A stretch of DNA of 64,000 bases from Desmodesmus armatus (GCA_007449985.2 VIIQ02000064.1:372001-436000); one strand, 5' to 3'; counted from the first letter of the stretch, positions 24,601 to 37,187 are shown. Notes: generated by a model not told the origin, from the sequence alone. Made by a program: numbers and translations.

Positions 24601-26951
24601 GATAGCGCATTGAGCCAGTATCTTCTCCTTCGTACTCAATCAAACCGCATCAACTTTACTGTTGGGTGTGGACACATTGTTAAAACCTCTCTGTTTTGTT
24701 TGCTGCAGGCGCCAGACGCTGGTGAGCATTGGTCCTGGGGTGCCTCTGCAGCCTCCCGTCAGCTGCCCCTTATGGGCCAGGCCTCCATGGAGATCCTGGA
24801 GAGGCGGCCACAGCAGCTGGGGGCCAGCAGGCAGACCTCGCTGGTGGGCAGCAGCACGGCTGTGTCACTGGCCGAGGTGTACAAGCAGACCTCTGGCAAC
24901 CTGGCGCCCCTGTCCAGTCACTTGTCAGGCATTGGCAGGAGGTCCAGCAGGTGAGACTGGGTTTGATGGGTGAACATTAGGCATGGCGGCAGCCAGCTAG
25001 CCACACAGGTAACCTAAAGGGCAGCACATGCGCCTCAAAGTTGGAGCGGGGCGGTGAAATGCACCACGTACAACACGCGCAAACTCCTGCGTTTGCTCAG
25101 CAGCTGTTAGCTAGCAGCATGCACAGATTGTCTTGTGCTGACCTCGCTTGTGCTGCTGTTTCCATTGCTGCCGCAGCACCGCTGCCAAGGGCATGCCCCC
25201 TGCTGCGCCCGCAGCTGGGCTGGGCCTGTCCTCCCGTGGCCCCTCAGGGGCGCTGGCTGCCAGCAACTCCCGCAGCATCTTGGGCGAGGCAGGGCCGCAG
25301 GCAGGTGCCCTCGCAGGCGGAGGCCTGGGCCCGCTGTCCATGCAGTACGGCAGCACCATGACCCAGGCCAAGAAGTCAGCACATGCAGCCGGGCTGGCGG
25401 CAGGCGCTGTGCAGTCAGAGCAGCGACAGGCGCAGGCTGCAGCATGGGCTGCGGATGCTGCTGCAGCTGCCGCGGGTGGTGGGGACGCAGCCGCGGCTGC
25501 TGCCGCTGCGTCAGCGTTTGCAGCCAACAACAAGTACGCGTCTTCCTGGGGCATACTAGATGCAGGGGGTTTGTCCCGCCAGGGCTCAGTCAACGGCCAG
25601 CAGTCGATGTCGCGGCTGCCGTCTGGTGCGACACCCCTCACCCGGCAGGGCTCTGGCTCAGCACGCGCCTCACCCCGCGCAAGCGGCACCGACGACGGCA
25701 CCTGGCAGCAGCAGCAGCGGCTGAGGGGTGCTGCAGGGCGCTACGCAGGCACCTCCCTGACCCCCGGTCGGTGTCCCCCAGGAGCGGCACCGCCACGCCT
25801 GCACGTGAGGACAGCATGTCCGGCCAGCAGTCTGGGCCAGCGGGCCGCAGGAGGGTTGCAGCTGGTATGGGTGCGGGTGTTGGGGCCCTGACAGCATCCA
25901 TTCGGCAGGCAGAGCAGGGCGCTGCGGGCGGCAGGGGCGCAGCAGCAGCGGCGGCGGCTGGCGGCTTGAGGGACGGCAGCACTGCTGGCAGCGATGACTA
26001 CGAGAGTGCTGAGGAGCAGCTGAGCAGCGGAGCATCAGCCTCTGGCGGCTACACAGGCCTGTCAGGCTCGTACGGCAGTGGTGCTGTCACAGTACCCAGC
26101 ACTCGCGGACCCTCCTCCACAGCTGCAGGAGGCAGCAGTGCGCTGCCCAACCCGCCCGCGTTCCTCTCCAACCGCCCCACCTCAGCACAGGCTGCAGTGG
26201 CCACCCAGTGGAGCCCCAGCAAGAACCCGGCCGCGTACGCGCAGGCGCCCGCGTACATGCGCGACGCAGTCCTGCGAATCTCCCCCGAGGCCTCGGGCAC
26301 CAGCGTGGGCCTGGCCCCCACCCCGCAGCGCCTGCAGGACACCGCCACCCGCGCAGGCTCGATAGGATCGCGTGGGGTGAGCCCCAGGAGGGCGGAGTCC
26401 AGCGGCAGGGAGGAGGGCCGCTGTCGCGGCCCAGCAGGGTGAGCAGCAGCAGCATCGGGGCCTCACGGGTGAGCTCTGCATCCACGTATGAGGCCGCTGG
26501 CCAGCAGGGGGGTAACAGCAGCAGCATCAACATCTACGCACCCCTGGACCCCCCTATGGCAAGAAGTCAGTCCGGGCGCCAGCCCTACACGCAGTCTCAA
26601 TTCCAGACCCAGCAGCAGCCGCAGGTGGTGACCGCTGTGGACCTGGCACGGCGGCAGAGCATGGTTAGGCAAGCGTCCAGCACTGGGATGCAGCAGGGGG
26701 CGGGGGAGTTTGGCGGCGGCTGGGGCAGCAGCACTGGCAGGGTGTCCAGCAGCAGTGTGGGGTACAACGGTGGCCAGAGCAGCAATGGTTATGGGGCTGG
26801 CGCTGGGTTTGCGGCTGGGCGGCAGTCGCAGCAGCAGCAGCAGCAGCAGCAGCAGCCGTGGGGCCAGCAGGGCAGCAACATGCAGTCTGCGGGCATCTAC
26901 GGCACGATCAGGCGTGAGCAGTGGCAGCAGCGGCAGCAATACAGGCTGTGA
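21657..26951 (+). CDS. Large disordered protein with N-terminal coiled coil, function unknown
   Basis: Exons 21657-21817, 21907-21985, 22100-22170, 22307-22973, 23250-23404, 23629-24568, 24709-24950 and 25177-26951 join in phase to about 1,364 residues if five one-base gaps are allowed. Residues about 20-110 form a likely coiled coil (QAEAAVHRLVQENEETIRR, VEELEAQQQRACDSVAAKL, LFQLKQEVVAEKQ). The remainder is Ser/Gly/Ala/Gln-rich with many RxxS and SPR motifs, poly-Ala and a poly-Gln run near 26830. Short conserved-looking islands include KALKFWQIG, ATRAYALGVHQVMMRLEQG and the C-terminal GIYGTIRREQW. No enzyme motif is seen. It could be a phosphorylated scaffold or cytoskeletal protein; that is a guess. 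Apparent -1 frameshifts lie at the G/C runs 21722-21726, 23945-23949, 24737-24740, 25761-25765 and 26415-26417. Confidence 0.5.
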
Positions 26952-27730
26952 TTTGTACGCTGTGAGGTGTTGACTGCGAGGGGTTGCTACCCCATGGGAT
27001 AGTGACGCCTGGCATGGGAGGGTTTTGGCAGCGGATTGATAGGCCCTTGATCATGACAGGATAGGCCAGGTGATTTCTGATCCAGACACGTAATTCAGGG
27101 AATCCAGCAGTGGGTGCGAAAAGTTGTTGGCGCTGAACAGGCTTTGACGAGCTCGACACATGCCTTGCGTTGCATCCTGCAGCAGGCAGTTTGTTTGTAG
27201 CTGTGTTCCTTAGTATCTTCTACAGGTGTGACCCCCCGGGGTCCCTGTTGGCGCCTCTGGGGGTGGATTATACCATGCTGTGGCATGCTGTCGTCTGCAT
27301 AGGCTGGTTGTATGTCAGGCCGGGTTGGTGGTGGAGCCAGCAGGACAGGTGGTGGTGAGTTGGCGGCTGCATGATGAGTGACAAGACTGTCTTGGCAGCC
27401 ATGCCTGGCTTGAAGGTGTCAGTATAGGTAATGCTGTCTGCGCCTGGTGTGTAACAAGCTGTGTGCTAGACAAAGCAGCGTTGCTTGAGCTGATTTCAAG
27501 TCTGTACGGCAAGGTCCATGCACATGCAGGTGAACTTGCAAGAAATCAGACGGTTGTACTCTACCACAATAGTACAAGTTGGCACACAGTCGATCACAAT
27601 GGGAAGCAAGGTCCAGCAAACCAAGATGGATACAAGAAGGTTTACCAGAGATGACGTGACACACAGTGTTCATCACGACAGGTGGCAGCACACACCGTTT
27701 GTCACAAGAAGGGTGGGTGCGGCTGATTTT
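26952..27730. other. Convergent 3' interval
   Basis: 780 bases between convergent stop codons of the disordered protein and the RRM gene, holding the TGTAA at 27450. No exon-like sequence was seen. Confidence 0.5.
27450..27454 (+). terminator. Candidate TGTAA polyadenylation signal
   Basis: TGTAA about 500 bases after the stop codon at 26951, on the coding strand of the disordered-protein gene. It matches the green-algal signal. Confidence 0.5.
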
Positions 27731-29445
27731 TCAACGTCGCTGCTTGACCACAGGGCAGAGCAGCATGTCCCCCGCCTGCCTGCGCCCCCTGCCTGCCTTC
27801 TGCTGTTGTTTTGGGCCCTTAGCTGCGCTCGATGCACGTGCTGCTGGCTGTGCCGTCACCTCATCTCCCTCACTGTCCACATCCACCAACACCTCCTCAC
27901 TGTCACTGCCAAACCTGTCTAGGCCCAAGCTACTGGCGCACCTGCTGCTGCTGCTGCTGGTGCTGCTGCTGGTAGCACTGGCAGTGCAACGGCAGCAGCA
28001 GCCCGAGCTGGCCGTGCTGGGGCTGCAGCTGCTGCTGTCGCTGCAGCAGCGGCGGCAGGCCGATGCCGTTTGGCAGTTGGCTTGGATTGCTGTGGCTTCA
28101 TAGCTTGAGGGAAGGCACAACAGGGGGATGCTGCTGCTGCTGCTTGTGTAAGAGCTGTTGCCGTTCCTTCCCCTGCTGCTGCTGTTTTTGCTTAGCCCCT
28201 TGGCTGCCTGGCGGCGTTGCGACTGCAGCTGGTGCTGCTGCTGGTGCTGCTCGCCCTTCGCTGTCAACATCTGAGCCCTCCTCTTTTCCCACCTCCTTGT
28301 CACTGCTGCTGGTGACATGTGCAGGGGCTGCTACAGGCCCAGGCTGCTGCTGCTGCTTCCGCTGCTGTTGCTGCTTCTGCTGCTGCTGCTGCTGCTGTGG
28401 GCCGTCATCCTCTGACTCAGCCAGTCCCTCTGCAGCCAGCCACTGCTCCCACTGGTCACTCTCATAGTCACTGCTGTCACCACCAAGGTCACTCAATGAG
28501 GCCACGTCAGCAGCACTGTCAGACGCCACCTCAACCGCCGCCTTGCCAGCCTGCTGCACCCGCCGCTGCTGCTGCTGCTGCTGCTGCTGCCCCTTGAGTG
28601 GGACGAAGCCTGTCACTGGTACTAGCCCACGCTGCTTCTTGCCCGCCGGCTGCTGTTGCTGTTGTGCCTGTGCAGCATCTTGCTGCTGCCGCTTGCTGCC
28701 CGCTAGTCCTGCTGCAGTAGGTGTGGCAGCGACGGCTGCTGCTGCAGGTGCTGCAACTTTGACAGCAGCAACCAGCAGTTCTGTGTGGTGGTTGCCCTGC
28801 TGCTGCTGCTGCTGCTGCCTGCGTGCTTTCCGTTGCCCGCCATCACTGTCGCTGTCACTGTTGTCATCAAACCTGCTCAACAGCGCAGCAGCATCCCCAT
28901 CCACAGCAGCAACAGTACCAGCACCTGCTGCAGCAGCAGCACCGTACCCCATACTGACCACTCCGCGCTGCTGCTGTTTCTGCTGGAATGGCTGAAGGGC
29001 TGAAGGGCCGCTGCTGTCCCCATCAAGGAAGTCCACCACGGCCCTGCTGGGGTGCCTGGGTCCCTGCTGCTGCTGCTGCTCACGTGCTGAAATGCGTTTG
29101 AGCAGCTTAAGTTGACTCATCAGCTCCGCCTCGACAACAGCAGAGGAGCCAGCCTGGAGGTGGAAGCAGCAGCAGCAGTAGGCAGACACCATACGGACAG
29201 ACATCAGACACCATGAGGACAGCCCAGCAAACAATACAATGGGTGACCAGGTGGTTCCCCTGGCTCTACCTGATTGGCTGCAGGGAAATCACCCTTGCTT
29301 GCTGGCAATGCATCCCACATACAAGCAAAACACAGGGTCATGAACTAGCGCGCTCAAAAGCAGGTGTAGTGTAGCGTGCTGTGAGATGCATGTACATGAC
29401 AGGCAGCTGCAAAGCCGACCACTTGACACACCTTCTTGCCTCCCG

Positions 29446-29486
<41 letters not shown>

Positions 29487-31138
29487 GTGTAGCTGAAGGG
29501 CACGGCCACCCCCTGTTGGTCCTGGGGCACCACCATCAGCCGCTGCTGTGCTGCCTGCTGCTCTGCAATGTGCTGCAGCAGATCCTGGGTGGCACGCAGC
29601 TGCTGTGCTGCAGATGCAGCATCAAGGCGGGGCACTGCTGCATCTGCAGCAGCCTGCAGGGCAGCCCTGTGGGAGGTTTGGGTGGGGTGTTTGGGAAGAC
29701 ACAGGGGGGGGGGGGGACATGAGACACAAGGTGTGGTCGGGCAGACGAATGGGGCAGGAGAGCTGGCACATGCGGGGCTAAGACCAGGTCGACTGTGGAG
29801 GGGGGGAGAGGCTGTTGAGACATGATACAGCAGACACATCAGCTCAAGTTGACTACAACAGTGCAGTAGAGTACTACTCCCAACTGGGCATGATTAGAGT
29901 GGATGCATACTGGTGCCAGTCATTCAAGGGCTTGTACACTTGTCTTGGAGCTGGGCACGAGTGCAACAGCGATCAAGGTTTGCCATACCTCTTTGCCTGT
30001 GGCAGTGGCTCCCAGTCCAGCTCGTGGGGTCGCTTCATCTTGTGTGTGGGGAACCAAGCCTTGTGGGACTTGGACTTGGCAGCCAGGTCAACACTGATGT
30101 ACTGCAGAGGGACGCGCAGGCAGGCAGGCGGGCGGGCATGGAGGTACAGGTAGTACATGGCATACTTGGCTCGGGGCACCAGCAGGGGCGATGCCAGGCG
30201 CCAACATCCCCCGAGCGCTAGTGTCCAATAGCCCTACTGCTGGGCAGACCATTGGTGGACCTAAACTGCCAAGTCGGGCCCAGAGCGAGACAACCACAGC
30301 TGGGTTCATGCTTACGCCTTGCCACTGCCAATGCCGTGGCCGCCCCTGCGCTTCTGCTACTGCTACTGCTGCTGCTGCTGCTGCTGTTGTTGTTGGTGGT
30401 GGTGGTGGTGTCAGTGGTGACATCGCATAGCACCTGTGTGTTACACCTCTGTTGCTTTGTGCAGAGTGAACCTGCTGACGAGGCGTGTTGAGATTACGTG
30501 TGTCACCAGCTAGCTCACCTTGCTCCTGGAGCCAGGCACAGCCAACCTGATGACGGTGTCCTGCTGCGTGTCTGCTGCAGCATCAGACTCCAAGTCCTGC
30601 TGGCCACCTGGTGGTGGTTGCTGTGCATCTTCTTGCTGCTGCTGTGCCTGCTCTTGCTTGGCCTGCTCCTGCTGCTGCACCTCCTGCTTTTCTTGCTGCA
30701 GTCGAGTGAGGTAGTCTGGCTTGGCTACTTCTACACGCAGCTTCTGACCCCGCCACTTGCAACCGTTGTACTGCAAGGCATGCAGAAGAACTAGGATCAT
30801 CAAGATGGTCTGACTGATGCCTTCAGCATGCTAACTATGAAACTTGCTGGAGGCTGCTCTGCTGCTGCTGAACTGCTGCTGCCGCTGACGCTACAGCAGC
30901 TATAGCCAGGCCCTGCCAACAAGCTTACCAGGCTCAGCATACGCGCCAGAGATACATCATCCTTTGGCTGCAGCGTAACGTAAGCAAAGCCTCGGCAGCT
31001 GGTTGGGTCTGCTCCCACAGCCTTGGACTTGATGATTTCACACGACAGCACATCGCCGAATGGCTTGAAGCGGCCGAAGACATCGCTTTGTGTTATATCT
31101 GCAGTCAATCCACCGATGTATATACGTTTGGGAGACAT
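27731..31138 (-). CDS. RRM protein, NOL8-like, with acidic/poly-Gln C-terminus
   Basis: Exons 31138-30929, 30770-30519, 30101-29989, 29666-29432 and 29153-27731 give about 744 residues. An RNA recognition motif occupies residues 1-85: RNP2 IYIGGL, RNP1 RGFAYVTL, then KWRGQKLRVEVAKPDYLTRL. The RRM followed by a conserved basic strand, and an exon with KSKSHKAWFPTHKMKRPHEL, recalls nucleolar protein 8 (ribosome biogenesis) and its basic motifs; this is a resemblance, not a search. The C-terminal half is poly-Gln, acidic and Ser/Asp-rich (SDYESDQWEQW, FGSDSEEVLVDVDSEGDE), ending basic. Two one-base frameshifts are needed in the last exon, near 28109-28111 and between about 28000 and 27935. Without them the frame stops at 28098. 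A nucleolar role is inferred. Confidence 0.5.
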
Positions 31139-31947
31139 AGGCGACCGGGCCGAGCTGAAGAAAGATCTACCCTCTGTCTGCTACTGCTGCTACTGCCTCC
31201 AGCCACTGATGTTCGCAGGCCTCGGGAATGCAAAGCATGCAATTACATAAGGTGACAGGTTACAGGTCTAGTAAGAGGGCTGTCTCAACACACACCTGTG
31301 CCCTTGAGAATGTTCAAACTGCAAGACAGCCTGGCAGCATGCAGTGCAAGGAAAACCCCCACGCATGAGACAGCGTACCAAGAGATCAAGCAGTCAAGAT
31401 GACAAACGTCATGCAGGTGAACATGGCATTCTGGCCAATGGTCCTCAACATCAAAACTGGCACTCCACTCGGCCCCAAAACCTGCAATTCACACCATCCA
31501 AACAGCACTGCATCTGGTAGCTTGAATTGAGTTTATGACGCAGCAAGCAACTCCAGTGAGCTACCATGCAGGCGTCACACTAACAAAGTCTGACAGATCT
31601 TGAACAGCATCACACCAAACACGCTGGCCAAGGCGTGCCTGGGCCAAGAAACAACATGACCGATCCAACATCAGGCAGACCTTCAAGCAGAGTGCAAGGC
31701 ACACCGCATCATCACAAAGACAATCCACAGCAAACTTATTGGGGGTCACACTACAGCACTCGGCCCAATCACTCCGCGCCTGTCACATGGTGGCTCCATC
31801 TGTACATGTCTGCACATGTCACAAGCACATGTACATGTACATGGCTGCCTGTTCACCACTCTGCAGGTGCACGCTGCGCCTGTTGGGTCAACCCCTGTAT
31901 CTGCACAGGGAGTGCATCTTGGGAACCCAGTACACCGTGGGTGTCAA
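31139..31947. other. Interval between KCS 3' end and RRM gene start
   Basis: About 800 bases separating two minus-strand genes. TTACA (TGTAA on the minus strand) occurs twice near 31243 and 31255, plausible poly(A) signals for the KCS gene about 700 bases past its stop and just upstream of the RRM gene. No other feature was recognised. Confidence 0.5.
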
Positions 31948-34764
31948 TCAGTGCATGCACCTGTCAGCGATCTGCTCGTCTGTCTCTGCCTCATCGAAGG
32001 CCTTCACCTCCACAGTGGGCTTGCGCGCAACAGCGGGCTTGGAGCCTGTGGCAGGGGGGAGGCAGGAAAGGGGGGGCGGGGGCGTAGTGAGGAGTTAATG
32101 ATGATGGCGTAAACATGCATACTGCCACTACTACCAGTGCAGAGGAGAAGTGCAGCCAGGGCGCGGGAGGCTGGAGAGGGAGCCCAGGGCACCAGTGCAG
32201 AGGCAGGGCTGGTTGAGCTAGGTACACTGGACTCCTGCATGTGTGCAAGACAGGCCTGGCGCATGTGCCGCGGGGACGACACAGCAACACAGCAATGCAC
32301 TTTACATCGGATGCCTCAGCCAATCAATGAGCCACCAGACGCTCTGGAATGCTGTGTTGAGCCCCAGCTTTCTCACCCTTGTGTGCAGCCGACTCTGGTG
32401 CTGCTGCCGCCCCTGTCGCCATGTTTGCCCCGTCTGTTGGCTCGATGCTGCGTGGCAGGTCTGCCTCTGTGAGTGGTGCTGAGGCCAGGTGCACCCAGGC
32501 GGGGTGCAGGGCGCGGATGGGCTTCAGGGCACGCCACACGTTGATGCCCACCTTCATGCCACCACCCATGCCGATCTGAGGAGGTGGGGGGGGGGGGCGC
32601 AACAGCACGGGGGGAAGGGCCATCCGGGATGGAAAGGTTCAGTTGAGGGCGCTCTGCTGTATTGTTGGTGGCAACCAAATTAGCCAATGCACCAAGTTGG
32701 GAAGTATTTGACAAGACAATGCAGGGTGCTCTGCACTCCACCCACACTGTGGATGATCCAAGCCTTGGAGTCCAATCATCAGGTTCTAATATGGTCTAGT
32801 GGTGCTGCCCAGGCCAGCACCTTCACTAGAGCCGTGACGGCTAAACCTAGTTCTAGGCAATGTAATGTTCAACAGCGAGGCTCCCTACATGGCGCAGCTG
32901 CTGGCACAATGTGTAGTCCTGGACTGTGCTGCCTACAAAGGCGCTGTGCTTGTGGCTGCCATCAAAACCATCAAATGATGGTGTCCACACAGCACAACAC
33001 AGCATCCTTCCACCCACCTGCATGATCTGCTGCCCCTTGGCCACGGCCCCCACGGTCTCCATGTAAGCCATGACGTACCATGTTGTGCTGCAGCTGGTGT
33101 TGCCGTAGTCACGCAGGGCTGCAAAGCTGGGCAGCAGTGTGGAGGCGGGCAGGGACATGCCGGCCTGCACTGCCTTCAGGACAGCATAGCCACCTGCAGA
33201 AGCAGCAGCAGTAGTACTGAGTTGCAGCCATACTGACAGTGACCCTTTGCCCTACTACAAGCTTGGCGGCCCGAGGCAGCTGCTGTTGCCGCAGCGTAAG
33301 CAGCCGGAGCAGCAGCAACAGCAGTAGGGTTGCCAACAGCAGCAGCGGCTGGCACTGCCACCAGCAGACCTACCTCATAGAACAACTTGTGACAGTGGTT
33401 CGTGCCCTCCCACCAGCCTTGGGTGGCAGCAGGGTCACATGTTGCACATCAGCTCGCCCCCTTCAATGACCCAAACGGACCCCCCCCCCCCTGCTCCCTT
33501 TCCTACTGGCTGCTTACCTGCGTGGATGGCAAAGTGGTTGACTGTTGACTTTGTGTAGTCGGGCTTGTAGCTCTCTGAGGTCAGGCCCAGCTTCTGTGAC
33601 ACCACGTGGGAGGCCGCCTCAGCATACTGGGTCCAGCTCATGATCTGCAGTTGCAAAAGGCAGGGGTGGGCGCACCAATCCGTGTGGGTTTGCCCGCCCG
33701 CCCCCAGCAACTCCGTACTACAACCTGTACACAGGAGGCAGGGGTACGTTTACCCCCGCCCCCTGTGTGTCTCAAGCCCCTGTCTGTGTCCCTTACCTTT
33801 GGTGTGATTGCGGTGAGTGCCATCTGCAGTGCCTTGCCTGCCTCAGCAGCAACATTCTTGCCCAGGTACACACCATTGACACCATCGGGGTCGGGACCCC
33901 AGCTCATGCAGCTGCAAGGTATGAACAGGGTGGGGGGGAAGGGGGGGAGGGGGTTGTTGACAATGAGGTCGTCTTGTGAGGGGAAGGGGGAGCTGGTACA
34001 AACAGGCAGAGCGCCCCACAAACAGATTGCTGCACTGAGGGTGCCTTGGTGACGGGCTGGTGGTGACAGAGGGCAGTGGGCACTCTCACACTGTGAAAGC
34101 TGTCTTTGCTGTGGGCTGTGCTGGCCCTGTGCTGATCATGATGGCTTCTCGTAAAACGGGGGATGCTGAGGTCAATGATGCCGGGTCGCTCACCCGTAGG
34201 ACTCATCTGTCTGGCCAGTGTGGACACGTGCGGTGTGCATCAGTTGGTACCTGAGGGCAGCAGAGCACAAGTCAGTGAGGATCATACAATGATCGTGAAT
34301 CAATGGACCTCAGCAGACTGGCAAGATCACCTCCAAGGTAACTGAAAGCTTGAGTGACCCAACAACAAATTGACACTGTGCCAGCGCTACATCACAGCTC
34401 CAGTACTGCACAGCTGTTCCCAAAGGACATGGGCAAGAGTGCTGCACTACTCTGCGCAAGTAGTCCAGCCCGTACTGCATGCTCCAAGCCCCCCCCCCCC
34501 CACCCCGCCCCCCACCACCCTTCTGCTCCCCCACTAGCTCTCACTTTGCTGTGCGTGCATATTGCCTCATGTTAGACAGCAGTGCCGCTGCCCCTCCCAT
34601 CCTGAAGATGCAGTTAGCCACCATGTACTGCTTGTGCTTGCCCGGGTAGTAGGCGTAGGTGGTGATCTCAGCAGGGACAAACAGCGCAATGGAGTTGGGG
34701 CGGGCCTGAAGCAGGTCGCGGATGAGACCGATGGCAGTCACGCCGTTGCCACAACCCATACCTT

Positions 34765-34813
<49 letters not shown>

Positions 34814-37187
34814 CAGTAGCACGTTTCGTCAGCGGCAGGTGGTTTGAGCAATAACTCACAACAAGCTGGCGCGTGGATTTGACGGCATCCCGTGACTACA
34901 GAGCACGTTCCTGTCGTGACATTTCCATCAGCAAGGGCTGCACAGCACAGCCTGTGCCTCGCTCAAACGCCTCTACTGCAGTGCACACACCATGAATGTC
35001 AGTCCGAGTCCAGGTGTACGTCCTAAAAAGGGGTGCGTGGGCTTGTGCTGTGTGTTGTCGTGCATTGCTACTGACTCCCCCTCCCCCCCCCCCCCCCCCC
35101 CGGGTGGTGTACTACACCTGCACGCACGAGCCCACTACCATGGCATGTTTGTAGGTCCGCCCTAGTCGCGGGTCCTACAAGACATGCCATGCTCGTGTGC
35201 TCAAAATTTCTGTGTGTTGCTCACCCCCGGGTAGGGGCCCACAATTGAGTGGTGTACTACTAGTCGGACGGTCCTACACACTTGCAAGTGGTGCACTAGG
35301 ATCGTCTTACGTATACGGTTGATCAACCTGACACTGAGCTCCTGACCGTCACGAGTGCCTGAAGCAGATATGTGTCACACAGGGGCTGGTAGGGATCAGC
35401 CACTGTCTGACCGCACAGGGGTGATGGGTTCCCTCAAGATGCCATGCTATCTGCCGCTTCGGGCAACAGTGATTCACTCACCCCCCAGGTGGTACGTCTG
35501 TATGTCGCTGCGCAGCTTGAAGTGGTTGACCAGCATGGAGGCCAGGCTGGGTGTGGGGCAGAAGATGCTGCAGTTGGTCACCAGGATGTCTACCTGGGAG
35601 GGGTGAACACCTGCAGGGGGGGGGGGGGCAGGCAGCATCAGCAGTAGCAGCAGCATGAGGCCACCTCGGGTGCTCAGAGCTGCAGGACAACTCAAGTTTG
35701 TTCAGCAGGTGCTGGCGGTAGAGATGCAATGATCATCATCTCACGCGCTTTAAGTGCCACATGCAATGCAGATTCTGCTATGCTTGCCTCCTTCCTGTGC
35801 TGGCACTGCTCCGAGCAGTCCCGAAGGATGCTTATACAGTTGTTGGGGGGGGGGGTGCCAAGGACTGGCACATGCATACATCCCTTCCTTTGTCTCTAAA
35901 CGTAGGACACAGCTTGCCCCCTCCCTTCAAATTTCACCTCATACTCCTGCCTGCCTCTTGCCCTACCGTCTGCTCCCCCAAACATCACCCACCTGTCTTT
36001 GCCAGCAGCTCGCTGACGGCCCCCGTCATGACCTGCTTGGCCTCAATCAGGGCAGTGGCCATGTCGTTCACAGGCTGGATGGCACGGCAGCACAGCACGG
36101 TACAGCAGGGGGCGGGGCATGTCAGACGCTATGCATACATGTGCATGTGTGTGTGAGCAGTTGGTGCTGTCTGCTTGGAGCGAGACAACACAAAAGATAC
36201 ATGTACGCGGAATGTGACCGTGAACAGTCAGAAGAGTCAAGCATGGCATGGAGGCGGCTCCACTGCCGGCAGTGGTAGCAACTGTCACACAAGTGCCCAT
36301 AGCTACAGTTTGGGCATTCACTGATGGACTGATTTAAGTTGATCCACATGATAACACAATCCCCTCGGGGGATGGGGGTGGACGTAAGAATCTGGTCTAC
36401 CAGAGCGGCTGTGTTCAATCGTGGTTGAGACTGGTGGGTGGGCAGCGCAACGACTCCTTTTCCAAAGGAACGGCAGCCGTCCCACCCAGCTCGCCGTTGT
36501 TGCTGCCTGCACTCCAAGCACCGCTTACCTCCGCTGTGTGCTCTGGGTGAATGGCTGGTGGCAGGAAGGTTCCCTTCTGGCTGAGTCCTGAGCGCTGCAC
36601 CACCTTCACCATGAACTCACGCATCTCAGGGCTGTAGCTCTGTGTGTGTGTGGGGGGGGGGGTGAGGGATGCGAGGGAGGGTCGGAACAGACAGGAAGGA
36701 AATGTCAGTCGGGGCACCAGGCAAGGCATGGTTGTAGTGATGCAGCAGCCACAGAGCTGGCCACAATGCTGATGAGGCTAGTGCGCAAAGTGTTACAGCC
36801 ACTACAGAGGCATGCATGCTGGTTTGTGCTTTCATACAGATGTGGAAGAGTTGGCCCTCACCCCCTCCTCCTTTTTTGGTCAACCCGGTGTAGGTGGTGC
36901 AAACCACCGCAGGGGAGACAACTTATGAGGTTCACCTGGCTCGACCCTGGTGGACATTGCCATTGCTGTTTGGAACAAAATGTCCATGTAACATACTCCC
37001 CCCAAAAGGCACCTTCCTCAGGCTCCCCACCCCCCTTGGGACACAGATTCAGTCAGCCACTCACGCTCCAGCTTTGTGCCTTGACCTCTGCAACTGCCCT
37101 GTCCAGCTTGTACTCCTCAGGAGGCTTGTACACTGAGAAGTCCACCAGGTAGACGGGGTTGGGGTGGTGGGAGGTGAGCAGCGCCAT
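31948..37187 (-). CDS. KCS: 3-ketoacyl-CoA synthase (very-long-chain fatty acid elongase)
   Basis: Exons 37187-37065, 36639-36529, 36074-35993, 35610-35482, 34761-34545, 34250-34194, 33911-33797, 33644-33518, 33193-33018, 32575-32377 and 32045-31948 join in phase to 477 resid­ues. KCS condenses malonyl-CoA with long-chain acyl-CoA at the ER, the rate-limiting step of VLCFA synthesis. Signatures: NPVYLVDFSVYKPPEEY, DILVTNCSIFCPTPSL, the active-site Cys in GMGCGNG, CIFRMGGAAALLSN, SWGPDPDGV, the catalytic His in NHFAIHAGG, the catalytic Asn in YGNTSCSTTWYV, and IGMGGGMKVGINVWRAL. Plant KCS proteins usually begin with two membrane helices ahead of the VYLVDF block; here the first Met found is only about 10 residues before it. 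A 5' exon is missing from my model or the anchor is absent. The C-terminal exon is Lys/Glu-rich. Confidence 0.5.
34765..34810. repeat. CAG microsatellite at KCS 3' splice site
   Basis: An uninterrupted GCA/CAG tract of about 15 units on the plus strand. On the coding (minus) strand this is (CTG)n ending directly at the CAAG acceptor of the exon that begins at 34761, so the repeat serves as the pyrimidine-containing part of a 3' splice site. Confidence 0.5.
35125..35196. repeat. Imperfect inverted repeat in KCS intron
   Basis: CACGAG..CATGGCATGTTTGTAGG on the left is mirrored by CCTACAAGACATGCCATGCTCGTG on the right, around a centre near 35160. The arms of about 30 bases could form a hairpin. 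Flanking copies of GTGGTGTACTAC near 35105 and 35251 suggest a larger foldback or MITE-like element within the intron between exons 4 and 5. Confidence 0.5.
36887..37003. repeat. Dispersed repeat copy 2 (in KCS intron 1)
   Basis: This is the second copy of the element at 3980-4110, sharing the hairpin-forming start GGTGTAGGTGGTGCAAACCA, the CCCTGG..ATTGCCATTG middle and the GTAACAT end. It lies in the first intron of the KCS gene. Copy number elsewhere is unknown. Confidence 0.5.

Noticed and set aside
28063..28995. Long plus-strand open frames rich in Cys/Leu opposite the RRM gene
   Set aside because: They are antisense shadows of CAG/CTG-encoded poly-Gln and poly-Ala in the minus-strand exon.
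27731..31138. The frame stop at 28098 as the true end of the RRM protein
   Set aside because: The frames downstream to 27731 continue with acidic and basic composition typical of the same protein, and the two one-base repairs restore a multiple of three across the exon.
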